NCBI RefSeq assembly: GCF_019049625.1
Contig: NZ_JAFMOY010000133.1
Coordinates: 124,001 to 188,000, forward strand
Length of the DNA stretch: 64,000 bases
Direction of reading: 5' to 3'
Origin: Rahnella ecdela
GTDB taxonomy: Bacteria > Pseudomonadota > Gammaproteobacteria > Enterobacterales > Enterobacteriaceae
In this document: piece by piece, positions 52,904 to 62,429 of the stretch
Numbering within the stretch: position 1 is the stretch's first letter
Layout of the letters: every line of letters begins with the position of its first letter
The notes under the pieces: model-generated
The model's input: only the letters and a program-made list of their open reading frames with translations
Told to the model about the DNA's origin: nothing
The model's database searches: none
Position numbers and translations under genes: made by a program

Positions 52904-54775
52904 TTACGCCTGTAACAGCGTGTTCATACGACGGATAAACAGGTTTGGATCTTCCAGCGTGCCGCGTTCCGCGAACAGCGCCTGATCCAGCAGCAGCTCA
53001 ATCCACTCGCTGAACTGGTCTTCGTCAGCCACATCAGATGCACGTTTCACCAGCGCGTGTTCCGGGTTCAGCTCGAAGATGTATTTCACTTCTGGCGCTT
53101 CCTGACCGGCAGCAGCAAACAGTTTTGCCATCTGTGTCGTCATTTCGTCAGCACCGGTGGTGACGATAGCTGGCGTGTCAGTCAGACGGTGCGTCAGACG
53201 CACTTCTTTCACACGCTCACCCAGCAGCGTTTTCACGCGTTCAACGAACGGCTCCAGTGCTTTTTCAGCTTCTTTCTGCTCTTCGCTTTCGTCAGCCAGT
53301 TTATCCAGTGTGTCGTCAGCCTTGCTGACAGACTGGAACACTTTGCCATCGAATTCGGTCAGATAGCTCATCATCCATTCGTCGATACGGTCAGACAGCA
53401 ACAGGACTTCAATGCCTTTCTTGCGGAAGAGTTCCAGATGCGGGCTGCTCTTCGCGGCGGCGTAGCTGTCGGCAGTGATGTAATAAATCTTGTCCTGACC
53501 TTCCACCATGCCTGCCACATACTCTTCCAGCGAAAGTGTCTGCTCGCTGCTGTCGTTGCGGGTGCTGGCGAAACGCAGCAGTTTGGCGATCGCTTCTTTG
53601 TTCGCGCCGTCTTCTGCCGGACCTTCTTTCAATACCAGACCAAACTGTTTCCAGAATTGCAGGTATTTTTCGTTGTCATCTTTCGCCAGTTTTTCCAGCA
53701 TTTGCAGAACACGTTTGGTCAGCGCACTGCGCAGGTTCTGGGTAATGCGGCTGTCCTGCAGAATTTCACGGGACACGTTCAGCGGCAGATCGTTGGAATC
53801 TATCAGACCACGAACAAAGCGCAGGTAGTTCGGCATGAACTGCTCGGCCTCGTCCATGATAAATACGCGCTGAACATAGAGTTTCAGGCCATGTTTATGG
53901 TCGCGGTTCCACATATCCCACGGCGCCTGTGAAGGGATATACAGCAGGCTGGTGTATTCCTGCTTACCTTCAACGCGGTTGTGGCTCCAGCTCAGCGGAT
54001 CGCTGAAATCATGGGAAATATGTTTGTAGAATTCAACGTATTCTTCGTCGGTGACTTCAGATTTACCGCGGGTCCACAGGGCCTGCGCCTTGTTGATTTG
54101 CTCCCAGGTAACGGTGCCGTCTTCTTCATTGCGGGTTTCGACTTCAACAGGCAGCGCAATGTGGTCAGAGTATTTGCTGATGATGGAGCGCACGCGCCAG
54201 TCATCCAGGAATTCGTCCTGATCGTCACGCAGATGCAGGGTAATTTCAGTACCGCGGTCGGCTTTTTCGATGTCCGCAAGGGTGTATTCGCCTTCACCGG
54301 CAGATTCCCAGAACACACCTTCTTCCGCGCTGGCACCGGCTGCACGGGTACGCACGGTGACTTTATCGGCCACGATGAACGCCGAATAGAACCCGACGCC
54401 GAACTGACCAATCAGCTGGCTGTCTTTTGCCTGCTCAGAACCCACAGATTGCAGGAATGCTTTGGTGCCGGATTTCGCGATAGTCCCGAGGTTATCGATG
54501 ACTTCATCGCGGCTCATACCGATGCCGTTATCGCTAAGCGTCAGGGTGCGTTTTTCTTTATCAAACGCCAGACGTACGTGCAGCTCGCCGTCACCCTCAT
54601 AAAGCTCAGGCGCAGACAACGCGCGGAAACGCAGTTTATCAGCGGCATCCGAGGCGTTAGAGATTAACTCGCGCAGGAAAATTTCTTTGTTTGAATACAG
54701 AGAATGGATCATCAGATGAAGCAGTTGTTTTACTTCAGACTGGAAGCCACGTGTCTCTTGTCCTTTCATACTCAT
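52904..54775 (-). CDS. htpG: Hsp90-family chaperone HtpG
   Basis: A 623-residue Hsp90 homologue (E. coli 624): N-terminal ATPase with [34 protein letters not shown] and [16 protein letters not shown], a middle domain with the LNVSREILQ motif, and a C-terminal dimerisation domain. The start at 54775 ([12 protein letters not shown]) has GAGG 7 nt upstream and is the form used in Yersinia-like genera; an ATG two codons later equals the E. coli start. A heat-shock promoter precedes it. Confidence 0.97.
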   Translation of the reverse strand: MSMKGQETRGFQSEVKQLLHLMIHSLYSNKEIFLRELISNASDAADKLRFRALSAPELYEGDGELHVRLAFDKEKRTLTLSDNGIGMSRDEVIDNLGTIAKSGTKAFLQSVGSEQAKDSQLIGQFGVGFYSAFIVADKVTVRTRAAGASAEEGVFWESAGEGEYTLADIEKADRGTEITLHLRDDQDEFLDDWRVRSIISKYSDHIALPVEVETRNEEDGTVTWEQINKAQALWTRGKSEVTDEEYVEFYKHISHDFSDPLSWSHNRVEGKQEYTSLLYIPSQAPWDMWNRDHKHGLKLYVQRVFIMDEAEQFMPNYLRFVRGLIDSNDLPLNVSREILQDSRITQNLRSALTKRVLQMLEKLAKDDNEKYLQFWKQFGLVLKEGPAEDGANKEAIAKLLRFASTRNDSSEQTLSLEEYVAGMVEGQDKIYYITADSYAAAKSSPHLELFRKKGIEVLLLSDRIDEWMMSYLTEFDGKVFQSVSKADDTLDKLADESEEQKEAEKALEPFVERVKTLLGERVKEVRLTHRLTDTPAIVTTGADEMTTQMAKLFAAAGQEAPEVKYIFELNPEHALVKRASDVADEDQFSEWIELLLDQALFAERGTLEDPNLFIRRMNTLLQA

Positions 54776-54827
54776 CAAATTACCTCAATCCAGATACTGT
54801 TATTGACCAAATCAGACGTTGAGGAAT

Positions 54828-54856
54828 AAGTGGGGTTATATGTCAGGCTTTTCAAG
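54828..54856 (-). promoter_or_regulatory. Sigma-32 heat-shock promoter of htpG
   Basis: On the minus strand CTTGAAA (54856-54850), 14-bp spacer, then CCCCACTT (54835-54828) match the sigma-32 consensus CTTGAAA - 13 to 15 bp - CCCCATNT. It lies about 50 bp upstream of the htpG start. Confidence 0.9.
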
Positions 54857-54889
54857 CGCAGGAAGAAATATTTAAGAAGAAATGCAGAG

Positions 54890-54927
54890 GGATAGAATAA
54901 TACGGGCGCAGAAGACTGCGCCCGTAT
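54890..54927 (-). terminator. Terminator of recR
   Basis: ATACGGGCGCA (54900-54910) and TGCGCCCGTAT (54917-54927) form a perfect 11-bp stem. Read leftward it is followed by the T-rich TATTATTCTAT. It separates the dnaX-ybaB-recR operon from htpG. Confidence 0.88.
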
Positions 54928-54932
54928 GACAG

Positions 54933-55538
54933 TCAGAACCGGAAGGGATTACGCCCGGCGAGGGAATGTGACAGCGTGGTGCCATCAACCATATCCAGTT
55001 CGCCACCGACCGGCACACCGTGCGCGATACGGCTCGCCAGCACGCCAAACTGGCCGCACATTTCAGCAATGTAGTTGGCGGTCGCTTCACCTTCGACCGT
55101 CGGATTGGTGGCCAGAATCACTTCCTGAATGCTTTCACTTTCAAGACGTTCTTCCAGACGGCCCAAACCAATATCGTCTGGCCCGATACCATCCAGCGGT
55201 GACAGGTGACCCATCAGCACAAAATAGCGACCAGAAAACTGACCGGTTTGTTCTATCGCATGGATATCCGCCGGGCTTTCCACCACGCAAATCTGGCCGT
55301 TTTCTTTACGCCGTGGATTGGCGCAAATGGTACAGATTTCCTGTTCGGTAAAAGTACGGCAATCGGCGCAGTGGCCGATTTCAGACATAGCACGCGTTAA
55401 AGACTGCGCCAGCCGCATTCCGCCACTGCGATCACGTTGCAGCAGCTGGAATGCCATACGTTGCGCGGACTTCGGGCCAACGCCCGGCAGGCAACGCAAC
55501 GCCTCCATTAAAGATTCAAGGAGTGGGCTGGTTTGCAT
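54933..55538 (-). CDS. recR: Recombination mediator RecR
   Basis: A 201-residue protein as in E. coli. It has the N-terminal helix-hairpin-helix ([20 protein letters not shown]), a zinc finger ([20 protein letters not shown]), a TOPRIM domain ([20 protein letters not shown]) and a C-terminal Walker B-like part. With RecF and RecO it loads RecA on SSB-coated gaps. Its start overlaps the ybaB stop by one base, and it closes the dnaX-ybaB-recR operon. Confidence 0.97.
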   Translation of the reverse strand: MQTSPLLESLMEALRCLPGVGPKSAQRMAFQLLQRDRSGGMRLAQSLTRAMSEIGHCADCRTFTEQEICTICANPRRKENGQICVVESPADIHAIEQTGQFSGRYFVLMGHLSPLDGIGPDDIGLGRLEERLESESIQEVILATNPTVEGEATANYIAEMCGQFGVLASRIAHGVPVGGELDMVDGTTLSHSLAGRNPFRF

Positions 55539-55867
55539 CAGAACGGCATCTTAAAGCCTGGTGGCAACTGCATGCCGCCAGAAACGGCTGCCATTTTTTC
55601 TTTCTGAGTTTCTTCGATACGACGTGCTGCATCGTTGAACGCCGCAGCGATCAGGTCTTCCAGCATGTCTTTATCGTCTTCCAGCAGGCTTGGATCGATT
55701 TCAACGCGACGCACGTTGTGTGCACCGTTGATGGTGATTTTCACCATGCCAGCGCCTGACTCACCGGTCACTTCCAGCAGAGCGATTTCTGCCTGAGCCT
55801 GTTGCATTTTTTCCTGCATTTGCTGGGCCTGTTTCATCAGGTTACCAATGCCGCCTTTTCCAAACAT
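55538..55867 (-). CDS. ybaB: Nucleoid-associated protein YbaB (EbfC)
   Basis: A 109-residue DNA-binding dimer: [20 protein letters not shown], a long N-terminal helix, then a beta sheet with [20 protein letters not shown] and a helical return ending in [13 protein letters not shown]. It binds DNA with little specificity and is nearly always encoded between dnaX and recR. The start at 55867 is the family start; 10 open codons upstream are rejected. Confidence 0.97.
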   Translation of the reverse strand: MFGKGGIGNLMKQAQQMQEKMQQAQAEIALLEVTGESGAGMVKITINGAHNVRRVEIDPSLLEDDKDMLEDLIAAAFNDAARRIEETQKEKMAAVSGGMQLPPGFKMPF

Positions 55868-55908
55868 AGTCTTCTCTCTCAGCAATGGCCGCGTCACAAT
55901 CGCGGCGT

Positions 55909-57858
55909 TTAAATTGGGCGAATACTTTCTTCATCCAGATCCGCGTCGAAGAAACGGCGCAGCGTCTGGATGTTGTTATCCGCAATAATAGACTGACGCG
56001 CCTGCGCCAGTTTTTCTTCATAGATGGCCTGTCGCCATTCCAGCGGCGTCTTCACCGCCAGATTATCATCTTCCAGCACGGTCAGTTCAACCGGCGTCTG
56101 ATGCAATGCCGATAAGGCATCCGTCAGCACTTTCTGCGCGGACGGCGAATTCAGGTGTTTTTGCGATGAACGCAGATGCAGGCATATTTTACCCGGCTCC
56201 GGTTGCTCACGGTACGCATTCAGCGCCAGTTGCTGCACCAGTTTAGGAATGGTCATCCGGTTAATTTCAGCCGCCCATTCGTCGCGTTCAATCGCTTCTT
56301 CCGCCAGACGTGAAGCCAGTTCCGGCGATTTTTCATGTTCCAGCGCGGTGCGCAGCGCTTTCGGTGTCGCTACCGGTTCCGGTGCGGCCTCCGGTTCCAT
56401 CATCGCTTTCCAGCGATACGCCTCTTCTTTTACCGGCGCGGCAGGTTCTTTCTTCACCGCCAGAGTCTGCGCACGTTCAGTCACCGAAGCGAGGCGCTCC
56501 AGTGCTGAGGTTGCCGGCCGCGCTTTTCCTGGCGCTGCCGGCTCAGCTTTTTTTGGGGTGGTACTCCCCTGCCTGAGCAATTGTGTTCGCGCCTGAAGAA
56601 GTTGCGCGGTGGAATCCGGCATCGCGGCCGGTTCTGCATTGGTCTGTGGCGCAGGAGCATTATAGTTTTGCTGCTGTGGTGCATTGCGCGGCACTGCCGG
56701 TTGCGACGGCGCCTGTGGCGCGACATACGCCGGAGCAGCAACGGGCTGCGGAGCCGGTTCGGCAATGATCACTTTCGGATGGAAGGCCAGCGCACGCAGC
56801 AGCGTCATTTCAACGCCCATGCGTTTGTCCGGCGCATATGCCAGCTCTTTTCGGCCAATCAGTAAAGTCTGGTAATAAAGCTGAACGTCGGCTGGCGGAA
56901 TAACACGCGCCAGCTCACGCAAACGTTGTTCAATCGCCGCGTAATGATTATCGAGTACCGACGGTAACAGCTGAACCATCGCAATGCGGTGCAGCAGTGC
57001 CAGCGTTTCTACCAGCAGGTTTTCCCAGTCCACGCCTCGCGACGCAGCCTGTTCGACCTGAGCCATCATCTGACCGCCATCGGCGCTGACGAGTGCTTCC
57101 AGCATCGCCAGCGGCTGTTCGTCGTCCAGCGTGCCGAGCATTTGTGCCACGGTTTCGGTGGTGACGGCGCCCTGTCCCATTGCAATCGCCTGATCGGTGA
57201 GACTCAGCGCATCACGCATACTGCCGTCGGCAGCGCGGGAAAGCAGTTGCAACGCACGCGGTTCAGTAGTGATAGTTTCTTCGGTTAAGACATGTTCAAG
57301 CTGTTTACGGATCTGTTCAGCGTCCAGCGCTTTCAGATGGAACTGCAAGCAACGCGACAAAATAGTCACGGGCAATTTTTGCGGATCCGTCGTCGCCAGC
57401 AGGAATTTGACGTGCGAAGGCGGCTCTTCCAGCGTTTTCAACAGCGCATTGAAGCTGTGACGCGAGAGCATGTGCACTTCGTCAATCAGGTAAACTTTGA
57501 AGCGACCGCGCGCCGGTGCGTATTGCACATTATCAAGCAGTTCGCGGGTATCTTCGACTTTGGTACGAGAGGCGGCATCGATTTCAATCAGATCGACAAA
57601 ACGTCCCTGCTCGATTTCACGGCAGTTATCGCACACGCCACAAGGCGTGGAGGTAATACCGGTTTCGCAGTTAAGCCCTTTGGCCAGCAGACGGGCAATG
57701 GTGGTTTTCCCCACGCCACGGGTTCCGGAAAACAGGTAAGCGTGATGGATGCGCCCGAGCGACAGGCCATTGGCCAGCGCGGTCAGCACATGTTCCTGTC
57801 CGACAACGTCGGCAAAAGTTTGGGGGCGCCACTTACGGGCAAGAACCTGATAGCTCAT
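55909..57858 (-). CDS. dnaX: DNA polymerase III tau subunit
   Basis: A 649-residue clamp-loader subunit (E. coli 643). It has the AAA+ domain with GTRGVGKT (45-52), the zinc module CGVCDNC, the DEVHML Walker B and the SRC sensor, then a Pro/Ala-rich linker (about 365-445) and the tau-specific C-terminal domains that bind DnaB and the alpha subunit ([33 protein letters not shown]). The start at 57858 ([10 protein letters not shown]) is the family start. A -1 frameshift site in the linker yields the gamma subunit. Confidence 0.97.
   Translation of the reverse strand: MSYQVLARKWRPQTFADVVGQEHVLTALANGLSLGRIHHAYLFSGTRGVGKTTIARLLAKGLNCETGITSTPCGVCDNCREIEQGRFVDLIEIDAASRTKVEDTRELLDNVQYAPARGRFKVYLIDEVHMLSRHSFNALLKTLEEPPSHVKFLLATTDPQKLPVTILSRCLQFHLKALDAEQIRKQLEHVLTEETITTEPRALQLLSRAADGSMRDALSLTDQAIAMGQGAVTTETVAQMLGTLDDEQPLAMLEALVSADGGQMMAQVEQAASRGVDWENLLVETLALLHRIAMVQLLPSVLDNHYAAIEQRLRELARVIPPADVQLYYQTLLIGRKELAYAPDKRMGVEMTLLRALAFHPKVIIAEPAPQPVAAPAYVAPQAPSQPAVPRNAPQQQNYNAPAPQTNAEPAAMPDSTAQLLQARTQLLRQGSTTPKKAEPAAPGKARPATSALERLASVTERAQTLAVKKEPAAPVKEEAYRWKAMMEPEAAPEPVATPKALRTALEHEKSPELASRLAEEAIERDEWAAEINRMTIPKLVQQLALNAYREQPEPGKICLHLRSSQKHLNSPSAQKVLTDALSALHQTPVELTVLEDDNLAVKTPLEWRQAIYEEKLAQARQSIIADNNIQTLRRFFDADLDEESIRPI
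56515..56570 (-). promoter_or_regulatory. Programmed -1 frameshift signal in dnaX
   Basis: Minus strand: a Shine-Dalgarno-like AGGGGAG (56570-56564), 9 nt, the slippery A AAA AAA (56554-56548), then a strong stem: GCCGGC and AGCGC pairing with the GCGCG-GCCGGC stretch downstream across a CAGGAAAA loop. All three elements known from E. coli dnaX are present. Confidence 0.88.
56543..57858 (-). CDS. dnaX: DNA polymerase III gamma subunit (frameshift product of dnaX)
   Basis: A -1 slip at codons 436-437 adds one Ser codon and then TGA (56545-56543), giving about 438 residues, close to the 431 of E. coli gamma. It contains the AAA+ and zinc domains only and serves in the clamp loader. Elements for the slip are listed in the next entry. 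Use in vivo is inferred from E. coli. Confidence 0.85.
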
Positions 57859-58179
57859 TAACACTTCATCGTTGATTTATAATGAATAATTTGACAATAC
57901 ACGAAAAAACATCGCTTAACCCGACTTTCTGCGCGGGTCGGCGAACCGGCGACTGAAGGCTAAGCATAATGATGCCCGCGCCAGACTGCTACTTCTTAGT
58001 GTACCAGCAGGGTCGCCTTCATTCCTATTACTTTACTTTTTGCGTACTGCGCCGCGGTTTCTCCCCCTTCGTCCTCCTCCTGACAATTCGCGTGCAGGGA
58101 TGAGGGCAAATTTTGCGCAGTGATTACACTCAATTCACCTCTGTTCTGATAATGCTTCCTGCCCCGCGTAAGGAGAGCC
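57859..58179. other. dnaX-malS intergenic region
   Basis: These 321 bp separate the divergent dnaX and malS genes. No convincing small gene was seen. The malS side ends with AAGGAG 8 nt before the ATG. A run of Cs, CTCCCCCTTCGTCC (58061 onward), and a CATTATGC/GCATAAT-like element near dnaX were noted, but no clear regulator site (for example a MalT box) can be assigned. Confidence 0.5.
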
Positions 58180-60252
58180 ATGAAATACCTTTCACTGCCT
58201 TTATTATTGCTCGTTTCCCCCGTCGTACAGGCTGGCTGGGCGCTGGATGGCTTTCCGGCATTTGCCGAACCGGTCAGCGGAATATTCACCAGTAATGCCA
58301 GTTTATCCAAAGGACAGCGCACGCTGGAATTGCATCAGGATAATCAGTGCTGGCAACCTTCCGGCGCGGTAAAACTCAACGAGATGTTGTCGCTGCAACC
58401 TTGTGAAAGTCATCCGCCGGTGAACTGGAAACAGTTTCGCGCGGGCGATTATCAGGTGCGGATTGATACCCGCAGCGGCACACCCACACTTCAGTTGAGC
58501 CTGAAAACGACGCAAGAAGTGGTCGCGGCAGTAGACAAAACGTGTCCGCGCTGGGACGGTAAACCACTGACGGTGGATGTCTCCGGTACTTTTAGCGAAG
58601 GCGAAACAGTGCGTGATTTTTATTCCGGACAGCGCGTAATGGTCGCTGACGGCCACATCACGATGACGCCCGATCCGGCCAGCGGCGGATTGCTGTTGCT
58701 TGAATCCGAAGCACGTAAAACGCCCGCCACCTTCAGCTGGCAGAATGCCACGGTGTATTTCGTTCTGACCGACAGGTTCGAAAACGGTAATCCGGATAAC
58801 GATCACAGCTATGGCCGCCACAGTGACGGAATGCAGGAAATCGGCACTTTCCACGGCGGCGATCTGGCCGGGCTGACCAGCAGGCTGGATTATCTTCAAC
58901 AACTGGGCGTGAACGCATTGTGGATCAGTTCACCACTGGAGCAAATCCACGGCTGGGTCGGCGGCGGTACCAAGGGCGATTTCCCGCATTATGCCTATCA
59001 CGGCTATTACACCCTCGACTGGACAAAACTCGACGCCAATATGGGCACCGGCGAAGATTTACAAAAGCTGGTCAGCGAAGCGCACAAACGCGGGATCCGT
59101 ATTCTGTTTGACGTAGTAGTCAATCACACCGGTTACGCCACGCTGGCGGATATGCAAACTTTCCATTTCGGTTCTTTGTATCTCAAAGGCGATGAAATCG
59201 AAAAAACGCTGGGTAAAAACTGGACGGACTGGAAACCAGGCCCCGGCCAAAACTGGCACAGTTTTAATGATTACATCAATTTCAGCGACAAAGACGGCTG
59301 GAGCACCTGGTGGGGCAAGAAATGGATCCGCACTGACATCGGCGATTATGACGCACCCGGTTATGACGATCTGACCATGTCGCTGGCGTTCCTGCCGGAT
59401 ATCAAAACCGAGTCCACACAAGCCAGCGGCCTGCCCGTTTTTTATCGCAACAAATCTGACACTGCCGCCCGAGAAATTCCGGGGGCAGCACCACGCGATT
59501 ATCTGGTGACCTGGCTCAGTCAGTGGGTGCGGGATTACGGTATTGACGGTTTCCGCGTCGATACTGCCAAGCATGTGGAAAAACCGACACTGGCTTTGCT
59601 GAAAGCGCGTTCAGCCGAAGCGCTGAAACAGTGGAAAGCCGCCAATCCTTCAAAGGCGCTGGACGACGCGCCGTTCTGGATGACCGGTGAAGCCTGGGGC
59701 CACGGTGTGATGAAGAGTGATTATTACGTTAATGGCTTTGACGCGATGATCAACTTTGACTTTCAGGATCAGGCTGCGGCAGCGCTGAGCTGCTTTGCAA
59801 ATATAGATGCAACGTATCAGCAGATGGCGGAGAAAATGCAGGATTTCAATGTACTGAGTTATCTCTCATCGCACGATACACGGCTGTTTTTTGCTGATGA
59901 CGCCAAAGGGTCAATTCCCCTGCAACAGCGTGCGGCAGATCTTTTACTGCTCGCACCGGGCGCGGTGCAGATCTATTACGGTGATGAAAGCGGGCGTCAG
60001 TCCGGCCCGACAGGTTCAGATCCTTTGCAGGGAACGCGTTCGGATATGAACTGGAATGAGCCGGGCGGCGCAAAACAGGCATTGCTGAAGCACTGGCAGA
60101 AACTGGGGAAATTCAGGGAACAACATCCGGCAATCGGTGCGGGTGTGCAAAAATCACAGCAGACAGCGCAATATTACGCCTTCAGCCGTCAGCACGGGGA
60201 CGATAAAGTGATGGTGGTCTGGACGGGAGAAAGCGGGAAAGATTTGCGCTGA
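58180..60252 (+). CDS. malS: Periplasmic alpha-amylase MalS
   Basis: A 690-residue GH13 amylase (E. coli MalS 676). A signal peptide (1-18, MKYLSLPLLLLVSPVVQA) sends it to the periplasm. Catalytic regions are DVVVNHTG (region I), GFRVDTAKHV (nucleophile Asp), MTGEAWGHG (acid/base Glu) and YLSSHDTRL (third Asp). It cuts maltodextrins longer than those taken up whole. In E. coli malS is far from dnaX; here it lies between dnaX and apt. A terminator follows, so it is its own unit. Confidence 0.93.
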   Translation: MKYLSLPLLLLVSPVVQAGWALDGFPAFAEPVSGIFTSNASLSKGQRTLELHQDNQCWQPSGAVKLNEMLSLQPCESHPPVNWKQFRAGDYQVRIDTRSGTPTLQLSLKTTQEVVAAVDKTCPRWDGKPLTVDVSGTFSEGETVRDFYSGQRVMVADGHITMTPDPASGGLLLLESEARKTPATFSWQNATVYFVLTDRFENGNPDNDHSYGRHSDGMQEIGTFHGGDLAGLTSRLDYLQQLGVNALWISSPLEQIHGWVGGGTKGDFPHYAYHGYYTLDWTKLDANMGTGEDLQKLVSEAHKRGIRILFDVVVNHTGYATLADMQTFHFGSLYLKGDEIEKTLGKNWTDWKPGPGQNWHSFNDYINFSDKDGWSTWWGKKWIRTDIGDYDAPGYDDLTMSLAFLPDIKTESTQASGLPVFYRNKSDTAAREIPGAAPRDYLVTWLSQWVRDYGIDGFRVDTAKHVEKPTLALLKARSAEALKQWKAANPSKALDDAPFWMTGEAWGHGVMKSDYYVNGFDAMINFDFQDQAAAALSCFANIDATYQQMAEKMQDFNVLSYLSSHDTRLFFADDAKGSIPLQQRAADLLLLAPGAVQIYYGDESGRQSGPTGSDPLQGTRSDMNWNEPGGAKQALLKHWQKLGKFREQHPAIGAGVQKSQQTAQYYAFSRQHGDDKVMVVWTGESGKDLR

Positions 60253-60255
60253 AAA

Positions 60256-60289
60256 CAAAAAGGCCTCGCGTTAACGGCGGGGCCTTCTT
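60256..60289 (+). terminator. Terminator of malS
   Basis: AAGGCCTCGC (60260-60269) pairs with GCGGGGCCTT (60277-60286) with one G-T pair. The A-run on its left could also serve leftward apt transcripts. Confidence 0.85.
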
Positions 60290-60325
60290 ACATCACACTG
60301 CAAACATCACACTGCAAAACGTAAA

Positions 60326-60877
60326 TCAGTGCCCGTCGAAACATACCAGGCTGTAGCAGTTGATATTGGCATCGTTCAGGCGTTTTTCACCGCCCAGTTC
60401 CGGCAGATTGATGATGAATGCCGCATCGGTCACTTCTCCCCCCAGACGGCGGATCAGTTTTGCGGTGGCTTCGATAGTGCCACCCGTTGCCAGCAAGTCG
60501 TCAATCACCAGGATCTTCTCACCTGGCTGAATGGCATCAGTGTGAATTTCAAGGCTGTCAGTGCCGTATTCCAGATCGTAAGTTTCGCTGATGGTTTCAC
60601 GCGGTAATTTGCCCGGTTTACGCACGGGAACAAAGCCCACGCCCAGAGCCAGCGCAACCGGCGCACCGAACAGGAAACCACGTGCTTCGGTGCCCACCAC
60701 TTTGGTGACACCGGCATCGCGGTAACGATCGGCCAGTAACTGAATGCTTGCAGCGTAAGCTTTTGGGTCTTCCAGCAAGCTGGTGACGTCACGGAACAGT
60801 ATGCCTGGCTTCGGATAGTCAGGGATGGTCTTGATACTGTCTTTAATAAACTGTAGCTGCTGTGCGGTAGCGGTCAT
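60326..60877 (-). CDS. apt: Adenine phosphoribosyltransferase
   Basis: A 183-residue salvage enzyme identical in length to E. coli Apt. It joins adenine to PRPP to give AMP. The PRPP loop is [52 protein letters not shown] and [20 protein letters not shown] are conserved. The C-terminal YSLVCFDGH is the family end. In E. coli apt lies just upstream of dnaX in the same direction; here malS has come between. Confidence 0.97.
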   Translation of the reverse strand: MTATAQQLQFIKDSIKTIPDYPKPGILFRDVTSLLEDPKAYAASIQLLADRYRDAGVTKVVGTEARGFLFGAPVALALGVGFVPVRKPGKLPRETISETYDLEYGTDSLEIHTDAIQPGEKILVIDDLLATGGTIEATAKLIRRLGGEVTDAAFIINLPELGGEKRLNDANINCYSLVCFDGH

Positions 60878-61060
60878 AATGTTAATTGCCTGATAAAGCT
60901 GCTGTTCATACTTAAACGCGGGCGGTCAAATGTCCCCCGTCATGCTTTTAAAAGCATGTCGTTCAAGGAAGGAAATTGGGAGCGCACCGACGTACGAGAT
61001 GCCCAAATCTATGCAAAGCTGCTTTAAAAAGCAACCCGCAGCCGGACATGATCGCCTGTT

Positions 61061-61429
61061 TTATTGCTCAAGGTCAACCACTGGTAATCGCCACATCATG
61101 ATCAATAACGCAAACATCATGCAAACCAATAAAATGCGTACCCATAATAGCGGGACAAAATAGATCGAAATCGCGAATGTGGTCACAATCAGCGCAACGG
61201 CTTTGGGTTTCGCACCTTTCGGCAACGCTCGATGCGCATGCCAGTGACGTAAATAGCTGCCAAACCATGAACGATGCAAAAGCCAGTGATGAAAACGTGG
61301 CGATGAACGGGCAAAACACCAGGCAGCCAGCAGTAAAAACGGCGTGGTGGGCAGCAGCGGCAGAACAACGCCCAGCGTTGCCAGTATCACGCACAGCCAG
61401 CCAACACTCATCAGTAATATGCGCTTCAT
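61061..61429 (-). CDS. ybaN: DUF454 inner-membrane protein YbaN
   Basis: A 122-residue protein with two or three membrane helices: LMSVGWLCVILATLGVVLPL, LPTTPFLLLAAWCFARSSPR and a C-terminal pair. It matches E. coli YbaN, including SWFGSYLRHWHAHRALPKG. The function is unknown. The start at 61429 is preceded by AAAGGAAC; seven open codons further upstream are less likely. It is read leftward, divergent from priC. Confidence 0.92.
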   Translation of the reverse strand: MKRILLMSVGWLCVILATLGVVLPLLPTTPFLLLAAWCFARSSPRFHHWLLHRSWFGSYLRHWHAHRALPKGAKPKAVALIVTTFAISIYFVPLLWVRILLVCMMFALLIMMWRLPVVDLEQ

Positions 61430-61564
61430 GCAGTTCCTTTTGATTCGCACAAATTGCCAGAAAATTCAGCCCCACAGTTTATACGAGAGTTTATACAAGT
61501 GCAGCGCAGGTGTCATAACCGCCAGTTGCAGGTAAGCTATGAATGTCATTAATGGAGATAACCT

Positions 61565-62101
61565 GTGAGCACTGAACGAATTTTACATGTCCTTGATCAG
61601 CAGATAGAAACTCTGGCGCGGGAAATTGAACCGATTGGCCATGTTTCCGCTTCGCAGGCCCGGTTTGATATCGCCCTTTTCTCAACCAAAGGCACCCGTC
61701 TGCGCGATTATCTGGCAGAAATTAAGATGAATTTACAGCAACTGAATCAGGAAGTGGTTGAGAAACGTTCTGCGCAGGTGGCATTTATTGCCGAGCGACT
61801 GGTGGCACAAATCACCGCTATGCAGCGTGAACTGGCCACGCAAACCCTGCGTAAAACGCACCAGACACCGGAACGCAAAAGTCATGATAATTATACCAAA
61901 CTGGCGGAAACTCAGCAGTTCGAGCGTCGCCTGATTGCGATGATTGAGGATCGGGAAACGACATTGGGGCAACTGGCCACGTTCAGTGATCAGCAGCGTG
62001 TGCAGAAGGAACTGGCCGCACTGGAAGGACGCCTGATGCGTTGTCGGCAGGCGCTGGCCAAAATTGAGAGGCAAATCGAGCGGCAGGAAAAAGGTTTTTG
62101 A
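61565..62101 (+). CDS. priC: Primosomal replication protein PriC
   Basis: A 178-residue helical protein starting with GTG (MSTERILHVLDQQIETLARE). It aligns with E. coli PriC (175) in the C-terminal half: FERRLIAMIEDRETTLGQLA, ALEGRLMRCRQALAKIERQI. It restarts stalled forks by loading DnaB independently of PriA. The N-terminal half is only weakly conserved. GGAGATAAC precedes the start. Confidence 0.9.
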   Translation: MSTERILHVLDQQIETLAREIEPIGHVSASQARFDIALFSTKGTRLRDYLAEIKMNLQQLNQEVVEKRSAQVAFIAERLVAQITAMQRELATQTLRKTHQTPERKSHDNYTKLAETQQFERRLIAMIEDRETTLGQLATFSDQQRVQKELAALEGRLMRCRQALAKIERQIERQEKGF

Positions 62102-62196
62102 ATCTTTATCACATTTTTTTAATCCGGCGTTCAGGCCCGGCATTTTCTTATCTATAATGGTAAGTCCAAAACCTGCTAATTATAATGTTGGCCAAT

Positions 62197-62370
62197 ATGT
62201 CCGTAGAAAATGCGCCTCCCGAACTTCAGCTTGCTGTTGATCTGATCTATCTGCTTGAGTGCAACGAAATTGCACCGGAAACTGCCCTTGCAGCTCTGGA
62301 AATCGTACAACGCGATTACCAGGAAAAGCTGAAAAACAGCAAAAGCACGCTGTCCATCAGCTACCTTTAA
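62197..62370 (+). CDS. ybaM: DUF2496 small protein YbaM
   Basis: A 57-residue protein, [20 protein letters not shown] start, [13 protein letters not shown] near the end, as in E. coli YbaM (53 residues, [20 protein letters not shown]). The function is unknown. Start at 62197 by homology; an ATG 4 codons upstream is also possible. It lies between priC and mscK as in E. coli. Confidence 0.92.
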   Translation: MSVENAPPELQLAVDLIYLLECNEIAPETALAALEIVQRDYQEKLKNSKSTLSISYL

Positions 62371-62429
62371 GCCGTCCGGCTGACTGTATCAGGGGAGCTT
62401 TCGCATTCCCCTGAATTGCCAGATGATCT

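Noticed and set aside
53057-53932. 291-codon rightward frame opposite htpG
   Set aside because: Composition artefact complementary to htpG; sequence is Phe/Arg/Gln rich and unlike any real protein.
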